Of a DNA stretch of 32,957 bases, positions 1-7,905 are shown in pieces. The position numbers were made by a program, and so were the translations under genes. The notes beneath the pieces were generated by a model. It had not been told where the DNA came from, did not search any database, and worked only from the letters and a program-made list of their open reading frames with translations. Position 1 is the first letter of the stretch; the number at the start of each line of letters is the position of its first letter. The DNA is taken from the NCBI RefSeq assembly GCF_917563885.1, contig NZ_CAKJTG010000035.1:1-32957 (forward strand). The letters are read 5' to 3'. Source of the stretch: Pseudoneobacillus rhizosphaerae (lineage in GTDB: Bacteria > Bacillota > Bacilli > Bacillales > Cytobacillaceae).

Positions 1-90
1 GGGAGCAAGCTCCCAATGATTCGCTCGACTTGCATGTATTAGGCACGCCGCCAGCGTTCGTCCTGAGCCAGGATCAAACTCTCCAATAAA
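1..90 (-). rRNA. rrs: 16S ribosomal RNA, 5' end (partial)
   Basis: Read on the minus strand, positions 90 down to 1 give the first 90 or so bases of a Bacillus-type 16S rRNA. This includes the universal 27F primer region (AGAGTTTGATCCTGGCTCAG) and the GACGAACGCTGGCGGCGTGCC stretch that follows it, split here around position 45. The mature 5' end is placed at about 90 by comparison with the TTTATnGGAGAG start known from B. subtilis. The gene runs off the left edge, so this is the start of an rRNA operon transcribed leftward. The variable V1 loop is present, but it is too short for a genus call. Confidence 0.97.
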
Positions 91-159
91 GTGTTTGATT
101 AGCTCATAAAGTTGTCTTTATAAAAAGACTAAAGTTAAAACGTTGACGTTTCTGTTTTG

Positions 160-178
160 TTTAGTTTTCAAAGAACAA
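160..178 (-). promoter_or_regulatory. rrn leader boxA-like antitermination site
   Basis: On the minus strand this reads TTGTTCTTTGAAAACTAAA, the leader motif found ahead of 16S genes in Bacillus. It matches the boxA consensus (TGCTCTTTNA-like) bound by NusB/NusE. It lies between the promoters and the mature 16S end. Confidence 0.7.
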
Positions 179-198
179 TTTATGAAAGTCAGATTTAC

Positions 199-227
199 AT
201 CTTACCATCTCATCAATATAGTGTCAA
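199..227 (-). promoter_or_regulatory. rrn promoter P2 (sigma-A)
   Basis: On the minus strand a consensus TTGACA -35 (222-227) is followed after exactly 17 bp by TAAGAT (199-204). It is the promoter nearer the 16S gene, about 110 bp from its 5' end. Confidence 0.85.
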
Positions 228-269
228 CCACAATTTCAAAGTTGGTAACCGTCGTTACGACAGAATAAC

Positions 270-298
270 AATATATCATTTCATCTAAATTGTGTCAA
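270..298 (-). promoter_or_regulatory. rrn promoter P1 (sigma-A)
   Basis: On the minus strand TTGACA (293-298), a 17-bp spacer and TATATT (270-275) form a near-consensus promoter. It lies 71 bp upstream of P2 and shares the GTGGTTGACAC context with it. Tandem promoters of this kind are standard for Bacillus rrn operons. Confidence 0.85.
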
Positions 299-465
299 CC
301 ACATTTTCTAAAACAATATTTATCATCCGATGTTAAGGTATGTAGTATATCTTACCCCCGCTGACAAGAATTAATATTATCAAAGTCACTTATAAATATC
401 AACTGTTTTTTTTAAAAAATATTATCTTAATAAAATTTTTATTATAGGAGCAGGGCATACCATAA

Positions 466-900
466 ACTGTACAAAATAATACAAAGAATAAAGGGTTTGC
501 CAAACTAATTGGAGCTAAAGGTCTATCCAAAGATGTTTCAGCATTAATTGGTGCGACTGTGTTAAGCCGATATGGTGCAAGAATTGTGACCATTAACCAT
601 TATCGAATTGATATCAAACCCGAGAAAAACCTGTTAATTATTAAACATCATGATATTCCTGGAATGATTGGAAGGGTTGGTTCATTACTTGGCATTACTT
701 GGGAATCTCGAGATAAACATTGGAACGATGCAGGTAGTATAGCCAATATTGGTGGAGAAGCAATAATGGTCTTAACACTAGACAAAGAAATCCCTGAACT
801 AGTTATAAACCAGTTATCTTCTATTAAAGGTTTGAATACTGCCCAGTTACTAGAATTGAATACAATGGACGGTTGCGACGAAATGTCTCCGACAAAATAA
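466..900 (+). pseudogene. serA: serA 3' remnant (phosphoglycerate dehydrogenase, ACT-domain end)
   Basis: The reading frame is open from 466, just after a TAA at 463, to a TAA at 898. The track-style start would be GTG 559, but no good ribosome site precedes it. The product resembles only the end of SerA, the first enzyme of serine synthesis. It shows the close of the substrate-binding domain (YGARIVTIN.YRID) and then the ACT domain (IIKHHDIPGMIGRVGSLLG, later GGEAIMVLTLD). The catalytic and NAD domains are absent. Inside the ACT domain, CATTACTTGG is duplicated in tandem (683-702). The lost sequence LEINIGTMQV can be read in another frame at 707-736, and the original frame returns near 742. 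This is a frameshifted relic, and it may or may not still be transcribed. Confidence 0.8.
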
Positions 901-902
901 AG

Positions 903-938
903 AAACTCTCCTTTCTATTAGAAAGGGGAGTTTTTATT
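903..938 (+). terminator. Rho-independent terminator after the serA remnant
   Basis: AAACTCTCCTTTC and GAAAGGGGAGTTT pair around the loop TATTA with one G-T wobble. A T-rich tract follows. Retention of a good terminator fits a once functional serA end. Confidence 0.8.
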
Positions 939-1001
939 TTTTAAAAATTAAAGGGCAGTCGGTGTTCTTGACAACCTATATATTTATCAAACAAAACTAG
1001 A

Positions 1002-1163
1002 CTACTTATCAAGTGTAATTTGTTGATAATCGAAGAGTAAATCGTCTAGTTCCTGACTTATTGAAATTGTCTCAGAGTCATTCAGTCCCTTGTTAGATCC
1101 AATTTCAATCATCTTCATTCGTAGTCTATTTATTTGCTTTAACAACTCATTTTTCCTTTTCAT
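1002..1163 (-). CDS. Spo0E-family aspartyl-phosphate phosphatase
   Basis: A 53-residue protein starts at ATG 1163, with AGAGG about 10 bp upstream, and ends at TAG 1002. It is a two-helix protein carrying the family signature SQELD at about residues 36-40, in the context ISQELDDLLFDYQQ. Known Spo0E, YnzD and YisI proteins remove phosphate from Spo0A~P. They act through this signature and so delay sporulation. The length is typical for the family. The gene stands alone, between the serA remnant and the AlkZ-related gene. The family assignment is firm. Which phosphoprotein it acts on cannot be told from sequence. Confidence 0.88.
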   Translation of the reverse strand: MKRKNELLKQINRLRMKMIEIGSNKGLNDSETISISQELDDLLFDYQQITLDK

Positions 1164-1341
1164 CGCTACATGACCTCTTTTATTTCGATAATCAAAATTA
1201 TTAACAGATGAGGGCTATTATGCACAAAAAATGATAAGTTGAAAAGCGATTCGACAAACTATCTAAAAACATTACATGATTCTACTATCTTCGAGTTATT
1301 TCTGTAGGTTTACTTGAACTTCTCTAGCTTAACAAATGGTT

Positions 1342-2016
1342 TTAAAACTTAAATAGTTTACTGAACGCTTTCATTACTTCAGGATTACATACCCTCTCAA
1401 GATGGTTTTTAAGCTCGGTCTTTGCCTCTTCAACATTAGGTACGTGAGAAACGTTATTTCTAGTTGCCCAATTATCCATCGTTTCAAAGGAAGTGCTGCT
1501 CCAACCGTTCTTTTCCCCAACTTCATTCGTTTTTTCCTTCGTTCCCGCTACTACAATATCCATGCTACCTTGCAAATCTACCAACGCGAGGTCAAAGGTT
1601 TTTTTCTTATCTTTATCCTTCATTCCAGCTTTCACTCTTAAAACTCTAGTATCTATTCCTTCTTCTTTGCGAATCAATTTAAACAATTCTAATGCATCTC
1701 GAGAAACTAGTCCGTCAGAATACCGCTGTTCTAAGGAGTCCACACTACCCACTACAGCTCTTATAAGCGGAAGTACTTCTTTAGAAATCAAAATAGATTT
1801 CTTTTTCAAAAACTTCCCATAGGCAGCAACACCATCTGCCGGAAACATTGCACGCCATAACCATGGATCAATTTCCGAGCCTGTGTGCCAATTTCCCTTT
1901 GCGGTAATGCTATCAAGTGAAGGGTAATTGGGGATTAATGTTGCAAGTGGGAGAATTCCAAGCTCCTTGATTACCTGTGTAGCTTCTTCGTAAGTCTCTA
2001 CCCGATATTGCTTCAA
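1342..2016 (-). CDS. AlkZ-related protein
   Basis: This 224-residue soluble protein starts at TTG 2016 behind AAAGGAG, about 10 bp upstream. No in-frame ATG lies further up. Its central part reads GNWHTGSEIDPWLWR, followed by a GVAAYGKFLKKKS.ISKEVLP stretch. I recall this pattern from small Bacillus and Clostridium proteins annotated as AlkZ-related, distant relatives of the AlkZ/YcaQ DNA glycosylases that open interstrand crosslinks. The protein is about half the length of AlkZ, and I cannot identify a catalytic motif, so enzymatic activity is unproven. No signal peptide or membrane segment is visible. It is transcribed alone, with the first 21-bp repeat array upstream of it. Confidence 0.6.
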   Translation of the reverse strand: MKQYRVETYEEATQVIKELGILPLATLIPNYPSLDSITAKGNWHTGSEIDPWLWRAMFPADGVAAYGKFLKKKSILISKEVLPLIRAVVGSVDSLEQRYSDGLVSRDALELFKLIRKEEGIDTRVLRVKAGMKDKDKKKTFDLALVDLQGSMDIVVAGTKEKTNEVGEKNGWSSTSFETMDNWATRNNVSHVPNVEEAKTELKNHLERVCNPEVMKAFSKLFKF

Positions 2017-2092
2017 TCAAATCAAGCTCCTTTTTCCAAGTAAATGGTTTTCAATTAACTAAATTATGTATTTTATTGGGGGGCATGTCTAC

Positions 2093-2201
2093 TTGATATT
2101 GTCTTAGGCGATTAAATTGGAGTTTTCGGAGATTAATCTGGATTTTAGGCGATTAAAACGGGGTTTTAGGCGATTAAACGCTAGAATTAGGCGATTAAAT
2201 T
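2093..2201 (+). repeat. 21-bp repeat array A (TTAGGCGATTAAA family)
   Basis: Five cores start at 2105, 2126, 2146, 2167 and 2188, giving steps of 21, 20, 21 and 21 bp. The second core is degenerate (TCGGAGATTAA). The intervening 8-10 bp vary. The head ATTGTCTTAGGCGA is shared with array C. The last spacer holds CTAG, as in arrays C and D. The array fills most of the gap between divergent genes (2017-2332). No terminator or clear promoter was seen in that gap. Confidence 0.85.
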
Positions 2202-2332
2202 CATTGATTGTGCTGTTCTGCCCCAAAACGGTAACAATTCCCATCATAACAGAGGTTCCATAGCTTCACCCCCATGTAATAAATGCAAAACAATTAGGAA
2301 AAACTAATAAAAATATGGATTGGAGTGGGATT

Positions 2333-3466
2333 ATGAAGGCTGTTACATACCAAGGACCTCATAAGATACGTGTGGATGAGGTAGAGGATGCAAAAATCGA
2401 AAAGAAGGACGACATTATTGTCAAAATTACGTCAACAGCCATTTGCGGTTCTGATTTGCACTTATATCAAGGGAACATGCCCTTGCCACCTGGCTATATT
2501 ATCGGACACGAGCCGATGGGAATCGTTGAAGAAGTTGGACCTGAAGTGACAAAGGTGAAAAAAGGAGATCGGGTGGTCATCCCTTTTAATGTTTCGTGCG
2601 GCCATTGCTTTTATTGCCAGCATGAGATGGAAAGTCAATGCGACAATTCCAACCCACATTACGATTCAGGTGGGTTCTTGGGCTATACAGAGAAGTTTGG
2701 AAATTATCCAGGGGGACAGGCCGAATATTTAAAAGTTCCTTTTGGAAATTTCGCACCTTTTGTCATCCCAGAGCACTGTGAGTTAGAGGATGAAGCACTC
2801 CTCTTCTTATCTGACGTTTTACCTACGGCCTATTGGAGTGTAAAAAATGCGGGTGTAAAAAAAGGGGATACTGTGATTGTCCTAGGCTGTGGTCCGGTTG
2901 GATTGATGGCTCAAAAATTTGCTTGGATGGAAGGTGCTAAACGCGTGATTGCCATTGATTACTTAGATTATCGGATCAATCATGCGAAAAAGATGAATCA
3001 GGTTGAAACATTTGAGTTCACTAAGTTTCCTGATATGGGTGAACATTTGAAAGAAATTACCCACGGTGGAGCCGACGTCGTTATTGATTGTGTAGGGATG
3101 GATGGGAAAAAGTCTCCGATTGAAATGCTAGAACAGAAATTAAAGCTACAAGGCGGAACCCTAGGACCGATTCAGATTGCTACAAAAGCTGTTCGAAAAT
3201 TTGGTACGGTTCATATGACGGGAGTATACGGTGGCAACTATAATCTATTCCCTCTCGGCGCCTTTTGGGTAAGAAACATTACTCTCAAAATGGGACAAGC
3301 ACCGGTCATTCATTTTATGCCAGAGCTTTTTGAAAAAATAATGAAGTTTGAATTTGATCCAACTGATATTATTACGCATAAAATCCCGCTCTCGGAGGCT
3401 GCTCATGGATACCATATTTTTAATAATCATGAGGATGAGTGTATTAAGGTAGTGTTAAAACCATAG
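2333..3466 (+). CDS. adhB: Zinc-dependent alcohol dehydrogenase, AdhB-like
   Basis: This 377-residue medium-chain dehydrogenase oxidises an alcohol with NAD(P). The start is ATG 2333, with GGAG seven bases upstream. An in-frame ATG at 2315 would add six residues but has no ribosome site. Catalytic zinc residues are visible as CGSDLH (C38, H43) and GHE (H59, E60). The structural zinc lobe has C89, C92, C95 and C103. The cofactor loop GCGPVG is at 185-190. The sequence closely follows B. subtilis AdhB as I remember it, including VIPFN, YPGGQAEYL and the C-terminal CIKVVLKP. It belongs to the glutathione-dependent formaldehyde dehydrogenase-like branch, but the true substrate is unknown. It is monocistronic and ends at a strong hairpin shared with the convergent operon. 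Confidence 0.85.
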   Translation: MKAVTYQGPHKIRVDEVEDAKIEKKDDIIVKITSTAICGSDLHLYQGNMPLPPGYIIGHEPMGIVEEVGPEVTKVKKGDRVVIPFNVSCGHCFYCQHEMESQCDNSNPHYDSGGFLGYTEKFGNYPGGQAEYLKVPFGNFAPFVIPEHCELEDEALLFLSDVLPTAYWSVKNAGVKKGDTVIVLGCGPVGLMAQKFAWMEGAKRVIAIDYLDYRINHAKKMNQVETFEFTKFPDMGEHLKEITHGGADVVIDCVGMDGKKSPIEMLEQKLKLQGGTLGPIQIATKAVRKFGTVHMTGVYGGNYNLFPLGAFWVRNITLKMGQAPVIHFMPELFEKIMKFEFDPTDIITHKIPLSEAAHGYHIFNNHEDECIKVVLKP

Positions 3467-3471
3467 CAATA

Positions 3472-3507
3472 AAGCAATCACCTGCACACGAGTGCAGGTG
3501 ATTGCTT
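3472..3507. terminator. Bidirectional hairpin between convergent genes
   Basis: A perfect 16-bp stem (AAGCAATCACCTGCAC) closes on a 4-base loop between the dehydrogenase and the oxidoreductase operon. T-tracts on both sides are weak (CATTATA and TTTATTG), so termination may rest on the very stable stem. Confidence 0.75.
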
Positions 3508-3509
3508 CA

Positions 3510-4565
3510 TTATACTCTAACTTTCCCACCAATTTTAACAGCTTCGCCCTTTTCAGCCGATTCGTAAAGACCATTAATAATTTGCTGTAAATATACACCT
3601 TCAATTGCAGTGCTAATAGGTTTAGTACCTTGTACACAAGCATCAACAAATCTTGCTAACTCTAACTCATGATAGCCTTTATTTGGCAAATAAGAAGGGG
3701 TGATGTCAATTAATGTTTCATGTTTTTCTTGATAGATTTTAAGCGGAAACACATCGGCTCCCCCTTCTGTTCCCATTAAAGCAACATTCATTTCTTCATG
3801 TTTCTCCACATTAGCAGCAAATGATGTATCGAGTAGAATCGATGCTCCATTTTTAAAAGTGATCATACCACGTGCTAAATCTTCTATTGAATAATTTTCC
3901 CAATCCCACTGGCCAAATAGGCCAACACCTTTACGATTACCTAATTTTTGATACGTTACCCCAAAAACGGTATCTGGTTCTGGGTAGCCCATTAAGTATA
4001 GGGCTGTGTCTAACATATGTACCCCGATATCTATAAGCGGTCCGCCACCCTGAAGCTCCTTGTTCGTAAACACACCCCAGCCAGGAATCCCACGTCTACG
4101 CATAGCTGTCACACGGGCTGCGTAAATTTCACCTAATTCTCCAGCATCAATAAAACGTTTTAACGCTTCAACCTGTGGCGCATGTCGGTAATGGAAGCCA
4201 TAAGTGAGGATTTTCCCTGCTTTCTCAGCCGCTTCCGCCATTGCTTCTGCCTCTTTAACTGTCATAGCTGGTGGCTTTTCACATAAAACGTGACATCCTG
4301 CATTTAATGCTGCTTGCGTTGCTGGATAATGGAATTTATTAGGTGTACAAACACTTACAGCATCCAACTCTACTTTTTCTAGCATTTCTTCATAGCTTGA
4401 AAAGAAATGAGGGATACCGAACTCCTTTGCCACCTCTTCAGCCTTTTCTATTGCAACGTCACTAATCGCAACAATCTCTACTTTTTCACCACATTTCAAA
4501 TAATTAGGAATATGCGCATCCTTCGCAATCCCACCCGCACCGATAATACCTACTTTTAATACCAT
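3510..4565 (-). CDS. Gfo/Idh/MocA-family oxidoreductase
   Basis: This 351-residue NAD(P)-dependent sugar or cyclitol dehydrogenase has a two-domain Rossmann/GFO fold. The dinucleotide loop GAGGIA is at 9-14 and the EKP motif at 96-98. The substrate-domain signature DIGVHMLD is at 179-186, where the histidine normally acts in catalysis. Start ATG 4565 has AGGGGG about 8 bases upstream. It is the second gene of an operon, 11 bp behind a second member of the same superfamily. No transporter, kinase or regulator accompanies the pair, so the substrate cannot be inferred. The family is well known in Bacillus for inositol, scyllo-inositol and rhamnogalacturonan breakdown products. Confidence 0.85.
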   Translation of the reverse strand: MVLKVGIIGAGGIAKDAHIPNYLKCGEKVEIVAISDVAIEKAEEVAKEFGIPHFFSSYEEMLEKVELDAVSVCTPNKFHYPATQAALNAGCHVLCEKPPAMTVKEAEAMAEAAEKAGKILTYGFHYRHAPQVEALKRFIDAGELGEIYAARVTAMRRRGIPGWGVFTNKELQGGGPLIDIGVHMLDTALYLMGYPEPDTVFGVTYQKLGNRKGVGLFGQWDWENYSIEDLARGMITFKNGASILLDTSFAANVEKHEEMNVALMGTEGGADVFPLKIYQEKHETLIDITPSYLPNKGYHELELARFVDACVQGTKPISTAIEGVYLQQIINGLYESAEKGEAVKIGGKVRV

Positions 4566-4576
4566 CTTATTTCCCC

Positions 4577-5596
4577 CTAACTTTGAATTCTTCTAGTTAC
4601 TAATTCTACCGTTTCGACTCTACGGCCTTGCCTATGTGAAAGATTAGCAGCTTGATTGATTAATGTTAATCCAACAACATCTTCTATCGTAATCGTCGGT
4701 TCTTTTTCAGCAAGTATGTTTTGAACCCATTGATCCATCGCGGATGGAAGAGCTTCAGGTAATTGTTCTGGCGTAATCCACTCACGGCCTAACTGTCTAC
4801 TTTTCAGACGAATGGTATTGTCTTCGATTAATAGACTCCCTTCTGTCCCATATAGCTCTAATTGAAATGGACTTCCCGTTGATAGAAACCCAGACTCAAT
4901 CGTTCCTAGTGCCCCGGATTCATACTCAATCAACGCAACCGCATTGTCATCAACTTCATAACCTAAAGTTTGCTGTAATCGAGCTGTTACAGCTTTTGTT
5001 GGTCCTGCTAACCGATTTGTTAAATAGATCGGATGTGCTCCAAGGTCAATTAACGCCCCACCACCACACTCTTCTTTGTTGAAAAAGTGTTCAGGTAACC
5101 AACCATTTGGAAGACTATCAGACGCGACAGCCCCATCATGTGATAGACGACAGCGAATCGAGGTCAACCTTCCTATAAAACCTTTGTCCAAAATTTCTTG
5201 AGCATAAAGGTAGTAATTTGTCGTCAGTCTAGGTAAAGATACCATTAATTTCACATCATTTTCTTTTATGGCTGAAAGAATTTCCTCACAATCTTGAATG
5301 GTAAACGCAAGCACCTTTTCAGTAAAAATATGCTTTTTATGCCTGGCTGCAAGCATAATAACTTCCTTATGTAAGTTTGTGGGTGTATCAACAACAACTG
5401 CATCGATATCCGGATTGGTTAACACTTTTTCTAGATCCTGCTCAAAAGGGACACCCAGTTGCTCAGCCCATTTTTCACCACGATCTTTCCTTTCATCCCA
5501 AACCATTTTAATACTCAAGTTAACATTTTCAGTGGCTTCCCTCGCATAATCCTCCGCATGAACATGCCACTTACTTAACATCGCAACCTTTATCAT
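4577..5596 (-). CDS. Gfo/Idh/MocA-family oxidoreductase, divergent
   Basis: This 339-residue protein is the first gene of the two-gene operon. Start ATG 5596 is preceded by GGGAGG. The fold signature is kept (EK at 93-94, GGGALIDLGAHPIYL around 178-192). Two usual features are changed: the N-terminal loop reads MLSKWHVHAED instead of a glycine-rich GxGxxG, and EKP has become EKV. The histidine in GAHP is retained. Altered cofactor loops of this kind occur in subfamilies that act as partners in multi-step sugar oxidation. A paired role with the downstream enzyme is my inference. No promoter was clear upstream. Confidence 0.78.
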   Translation of the reverse strand: MIKVAMLSKWHVHAEDYAREATENVNLSIKMVWDERKDRGEKWAEQLGVPFEQDLEKVLTNPDIDAVVVDTPTNLHKEVIMLAARHKKHIFTEKVLAFTIQDCEEILSAIKENDVKLMVSLPRLTTNYYLYAQEILDKGFIGRLTSIRCRLSHDGAVASDSLPNGWLPEHFFNKEECGGGALIDLGAHPIYLTNRLAGPTKAVTARLQQTLGYEVDDNAVALIEYESGALGTIESGFLSTGSPFQLELYGTEGSLLIEDNTIRLKSRQLGREWITPEQLPEALPSAMDQWVQNILAEKEPTITIEDVVGLTLINQAANLSHRQGRRVETVELVTRRIQS

Positions 5597-5789
5597 TATA
5601 ACTACCTCCCTTTATTAACTTTTTATGCAAAAAAACTAATTCAAAGAAGCCCTTCTTTATAAATTCTCTTAAACTACAAGTATATCCTTCAATAAAAATT
5701 GGCCATAATGAGCATTTTTCTTAAGGAGAAGCTACTTTTTGAAGCAGCTAGCATTCCTTCCCCAACAAATTAATCAAGCAATCCAAAGG

Positions 5790-5817
5790 CCGTTCTCCTT
5801 TTCTAGGAAACGGTTTT
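5790..5817. other. Hairpin in the 5597-5945 intergenic gap
   Basis: CCGTT-TCCT (with one bulged C) pairs with AGGAAACGG around TTTCT, and TTTT follows on the plus strand. It sits between two divergent transcription units and could be an attenuator or an old terminator. Apart from this and the inverted repeat near 5894, I see nothing recognisable in this 349-bp gap. Confidence 0.35.
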
Positions 5818-5893
5818 CCTGATACCCTGACTACTAGGTAAGAAAAACGTTAATCATTCGTTTCATTTCATAGGCCAAAAGTCCCTACTTGGA

Positions 5894-5921
5894 CAGGTAT
5901 ATATGTCCTATAATGAATTTA
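5894..5921 (+). promoter_or_regulatory. Possible operator and promoter of the acyltransferase gene
   Basis: GGACA and TGTCC form an inverted repeat around GGTATATA. It is followed directly by TATAAT (5916-5921), which lies about 25 bp upstream of the start codon. The only -35-like hexamer (TTGGAC) is 14 bp away, which is too short a spacing. The site may therefore need an activator, or it may not be sigma-A dependent. Confidence 0.35.
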
Positions 5922-5945
5922 ATTTTAGGAACATGAGGTGTTTGA

Positions 5946-6968
5946 ATGGCAAATACTCGAAACGAGTGGCTAGACGTAGCGAAAGGGATTGCCATCATAT
6001 TGGTAGTGGTAGGGCATTCTGCAACCTTCGATGTTACCCCCATTTATTGGTTCCATATGCCAGCCTTTTTTATCATCAGTGGCTACTTTTTCAGACCTCA
6101 AGGTAGTATCCAATCCATCAAAGAATGGGTCCGAAAGCGTGCACGGCAATTGTTTATCCCGTATTTGTTCTTTTTAATATTGATTACAATCATAAGGTAT
6201 TCTATCTTAATTTTTCAGTCAAAAATCACTTTCGATTGGTTATTAGAAGACTTAATTAGTGTCTCTGTTGGTGGCCGGTTTTTCCCTAGTGATTTCTATG
6301 TTGTGATGTGGTTTATACCTTGTATGTTTTTGACGCAGTTTCTTTGTATCCTTATTCATTATTACTTTAAATCTAGATTGATACGATTTGGCATTATCTT
6401 ATTATTTTATTGTCTTTCACACCTTGAAAATTGGTTTGCCGCTGAGCACAACATTTTTGTCCCGTGGAATATCGATGTAGCCTTACTGGCGCTTTCCTAC
6501 TATACATTTGGTTACCTCCTACAGAGAATATTCACTTTTTACAAAAAGAAGATCGATTCTCGTAAACTCTTGATGTTCTGTGTCATCGGAGGAGCTGTGT
6601 TTATTTTTACGTTGAGAAGTCAAATTGCTTATATTTTTGATATGAGATCTGTAACGTATCAACATCCGATCCTGGATTTGGTTATTCCAATTACACTTAC
6701 CCTTCTTCTATTTAGCCTTTGTATTTTGATTACCAAGATAGGACCGTTATCTAACATCTTAAGCTACACTGGAAGGTCTTCCCTCATTATCATGTATACT
6801 CACGTTCCAATTAAAATCATTTATGAAGAAGCATTTGAGCCAAATCACTATTTGATTGTATTGTTAGGTCTACTTTTACCGCTCCTATTCACTAAATTTC
6901 TTTTGGAAAAAAACAGCTATACAAGCTTACTTGTTTTAGGGAGATTGAATTCTCCAGTTGGAATCTAG
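5946..6968 (+). CDS. Membrane acyltransferase, acyltransferase-3 family
   Basis: This 340-residue integral membrane protein has about ten hydrophobic segments. The N-terminus is diagnostic: RNEWLDVAKGIAIILVVVGH, with the conserved catalytic-type histidine at 24, then FHMPAFFIISGYFF. Family members move acetyl or other acyl groups from the cytoplasm onto extracellular polysaccharide, peptidoglycan or lipid. This one lacks the SGNH domain found on the OatA-like protein encoded at 13.2 kb. It most resembles the fucose-4-O-acetylase/WecH-like branch, with unknown acceptor. It is monocistronic. A start at ATG 5946 sits behind a weak GAGGTG. Confidence 0.8.
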   Translation: MANTRNEWLDVAKGIAIILVVVGHSATFDVTPIYWFHMPAFFIISGYFFRPQGSIQSIKEWVRKRARQLFIPYLFFLILITIIRYSILIFQSKITFDWLLEDLISVSVGGRFFPSDFYVVMWFIPCMFLTQFLCILIHYYFKSRLIRFGIILLFYCLSHLENWFAAEHNIFVPWNIDVALLALSYYTFGYLLQRIFTFYKKKIDSRKLLMFCVIGGAVFIFTLRSQIAYIFDMRSVTYQHPILDLVIPITLTLLLFSLCILITKIGPLSNILSYTGRSSLIIMYTHVPIKIIYEEAFEPNHYLIVLLGLLLPLLFTKFLLEKNSYTSLLVLGRLNSPVGI

Positions 6969-7015
6969 TAAAAAAAACGGTGCTCATCCCTAATCAGGTT
7001 GAACACCGTTTTTTA
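6969..7015. terminator. Bidirectional terminator between acyltransferase and DedA gene
   Basis: AACGGTG and CACCGTT form the base of the stem, extended past a mismatch. The flanks are an A-tract on the left and a T-tract on the right, so it can end transcription from both convergent genes. Confidence 0.85.
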
Positions 7016-7035
7016 TATCTGTACAATTTTGTCTA

Positions 7036-7635
7036 CTACGAATATAGTCGTTGGGAAAGAACTTTTTTAATGGTAACAACCACAAGCATCCCACATAGTA
7101 GAAAAAGGACTGATACCCCGACCACATATAAATTTCTCCCGATTAAATCAATTTTGGTACTAAAAAAGTGACCAACTAAAAACAGAGCCAACGTCCAAAT
7201 GAATCCTGATAAGTAGGAAAAACGAGCAAAGTTGGAATAAGAGATGCGGTAGGTCCCCATTAAAAATGGAATGAGGTGCCTTACAATTGGGAGTAGGTAA
7301 CAAATAGAAGCAGCGTAAGACCCATAGCGATGAATAAGGGACGAAGCCTTAATCAAATTTTTATTTATTTTTTCTATTTTTTCTAGTTTACAAATGATTC
7401 GATTGCCGAACGTCTTACCAATAAAAAACAATATCGTCGCATTTAAAATAACGGTTACATACACAATCAGAAAAGTGAATACCGGATGAAAATAATTCGT
7501 TGATACTAGCAGCCCTCCCGTCATGACTAGCACTTCATTCGGAATCGGAAGCCCTAGCAAACAAACATAAAATGATAAAAACAGCGCCAAATACCCGTGA
7601 TGTTGAATAATTTCCACAACAGATCCTAAATCCAT
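7036..7635 (-). CDS. DedA-family membrane protein
   Basis: This 199-residue protein of the DedA/VTT (SNARE-associated) superfamily probably moves phospholipids or undecaprenyl phosphate across the membrane. Visible marks are the early re-entrant loop LPIPNEVLVMTGG (about 29-41), the second half motif RHLIPFLMGTYRISY with the conserved arginine, and the following SGFIWTLALFLVGH. The length is normal for the family. Start ATG 7635 is preceded by AGGGAGGGAACG. It is alone, convergent with the acyltransferase. Known homologues support membrane potential, envelope stress resistance and lipid carrier recycling; which of these applies here is not visible. Confidence 0.85.
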   Translation of the reverse strand: MDLGSVVEIIQHHGYLALFLSFYVCLLGLPIPNEVLVMTGGLLVSTNYFHPVFTFLIVYVTVILNATILFFIGKTFGNRIICKLEKIEKINKNLIKASSLIHRYGSYAASICYLLPIVRHLIPFLMGTYRISYSNFARFSYLSGFIWTLALFLVGHFFSTKIDLIGRNLYVVGVSVLFLLCGMLVVVTIKKVLSQRLYS

Positions 7636-7741
7636 TTTCGTTCCCTCCCTATAAAAAACATTCTAACCACCAAAAATGAAGAAACACCCATCAAAAATCT
7701 TATGAAATTCTTAAGATTTACTAAATTTTCCCTAAAGGACT

Positions 7742-7792
7742 TTAGCGCTTTAAAGGCATGAGGGACAGTCCCCACATCTTTTAAAGCGTTAA
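7742..7792. repeat. REP-like hairpin repeat, copy 1
   Basis: TTAGCGCTTTAAA and TTTAAAGCGTTAA form the outer arms, with one mismatch, around a centre containing GGGACAGTCCC. It is the same family as the copies near 11.77, 17.12 and 17.72 kb. It lies in the 270-bp gap between the DedA gene and the germination operon. No convincing sigma-G promoter was found in that gap. Confidence 0.75.
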
Positions 7793-7905
7793 TGTGTGTT
7801 TATGCTTTAGTTTGCTTATGTGGATTTTTTGTTGCTGTGCATAGGATTTTGTGTTTTGTCGAAGGATAAATATGTAGGAATTTCTAATTTAAGGGATGGG
7901 CTAGG

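Noticed and set aside
1402-1822. Three overlapping plus-strand frames opposite the AlkZ-related gene
   Set aside because: They are shadows on the opposite strand, lack ribosome sites and encode low-complexity hydrophobic sequence.
5739-5822. 27-codon plus-strand frame behind AAGGAG in the gap before the acyltransferase
   Set aside because: TTG start, long spacing to the ribosome site and a non-distinctive product; it ends in a hairpin. Chance is the simpler explanation.
6980-7171. 63-codon plus-strand frame between acyltransferase and DedA
   Set aside because: It starts inside the shared terminator and overlaps the DedA gene on the other strand.
7839-7872. Sigma-G promoter (GCATA ... ATAAATA) for the germination operon
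   Set aside because: The spacing is about 21 bp instead of about 18, and the -10 match is poor. A forespore promoter is expected from the gene type but was not convincingly found.
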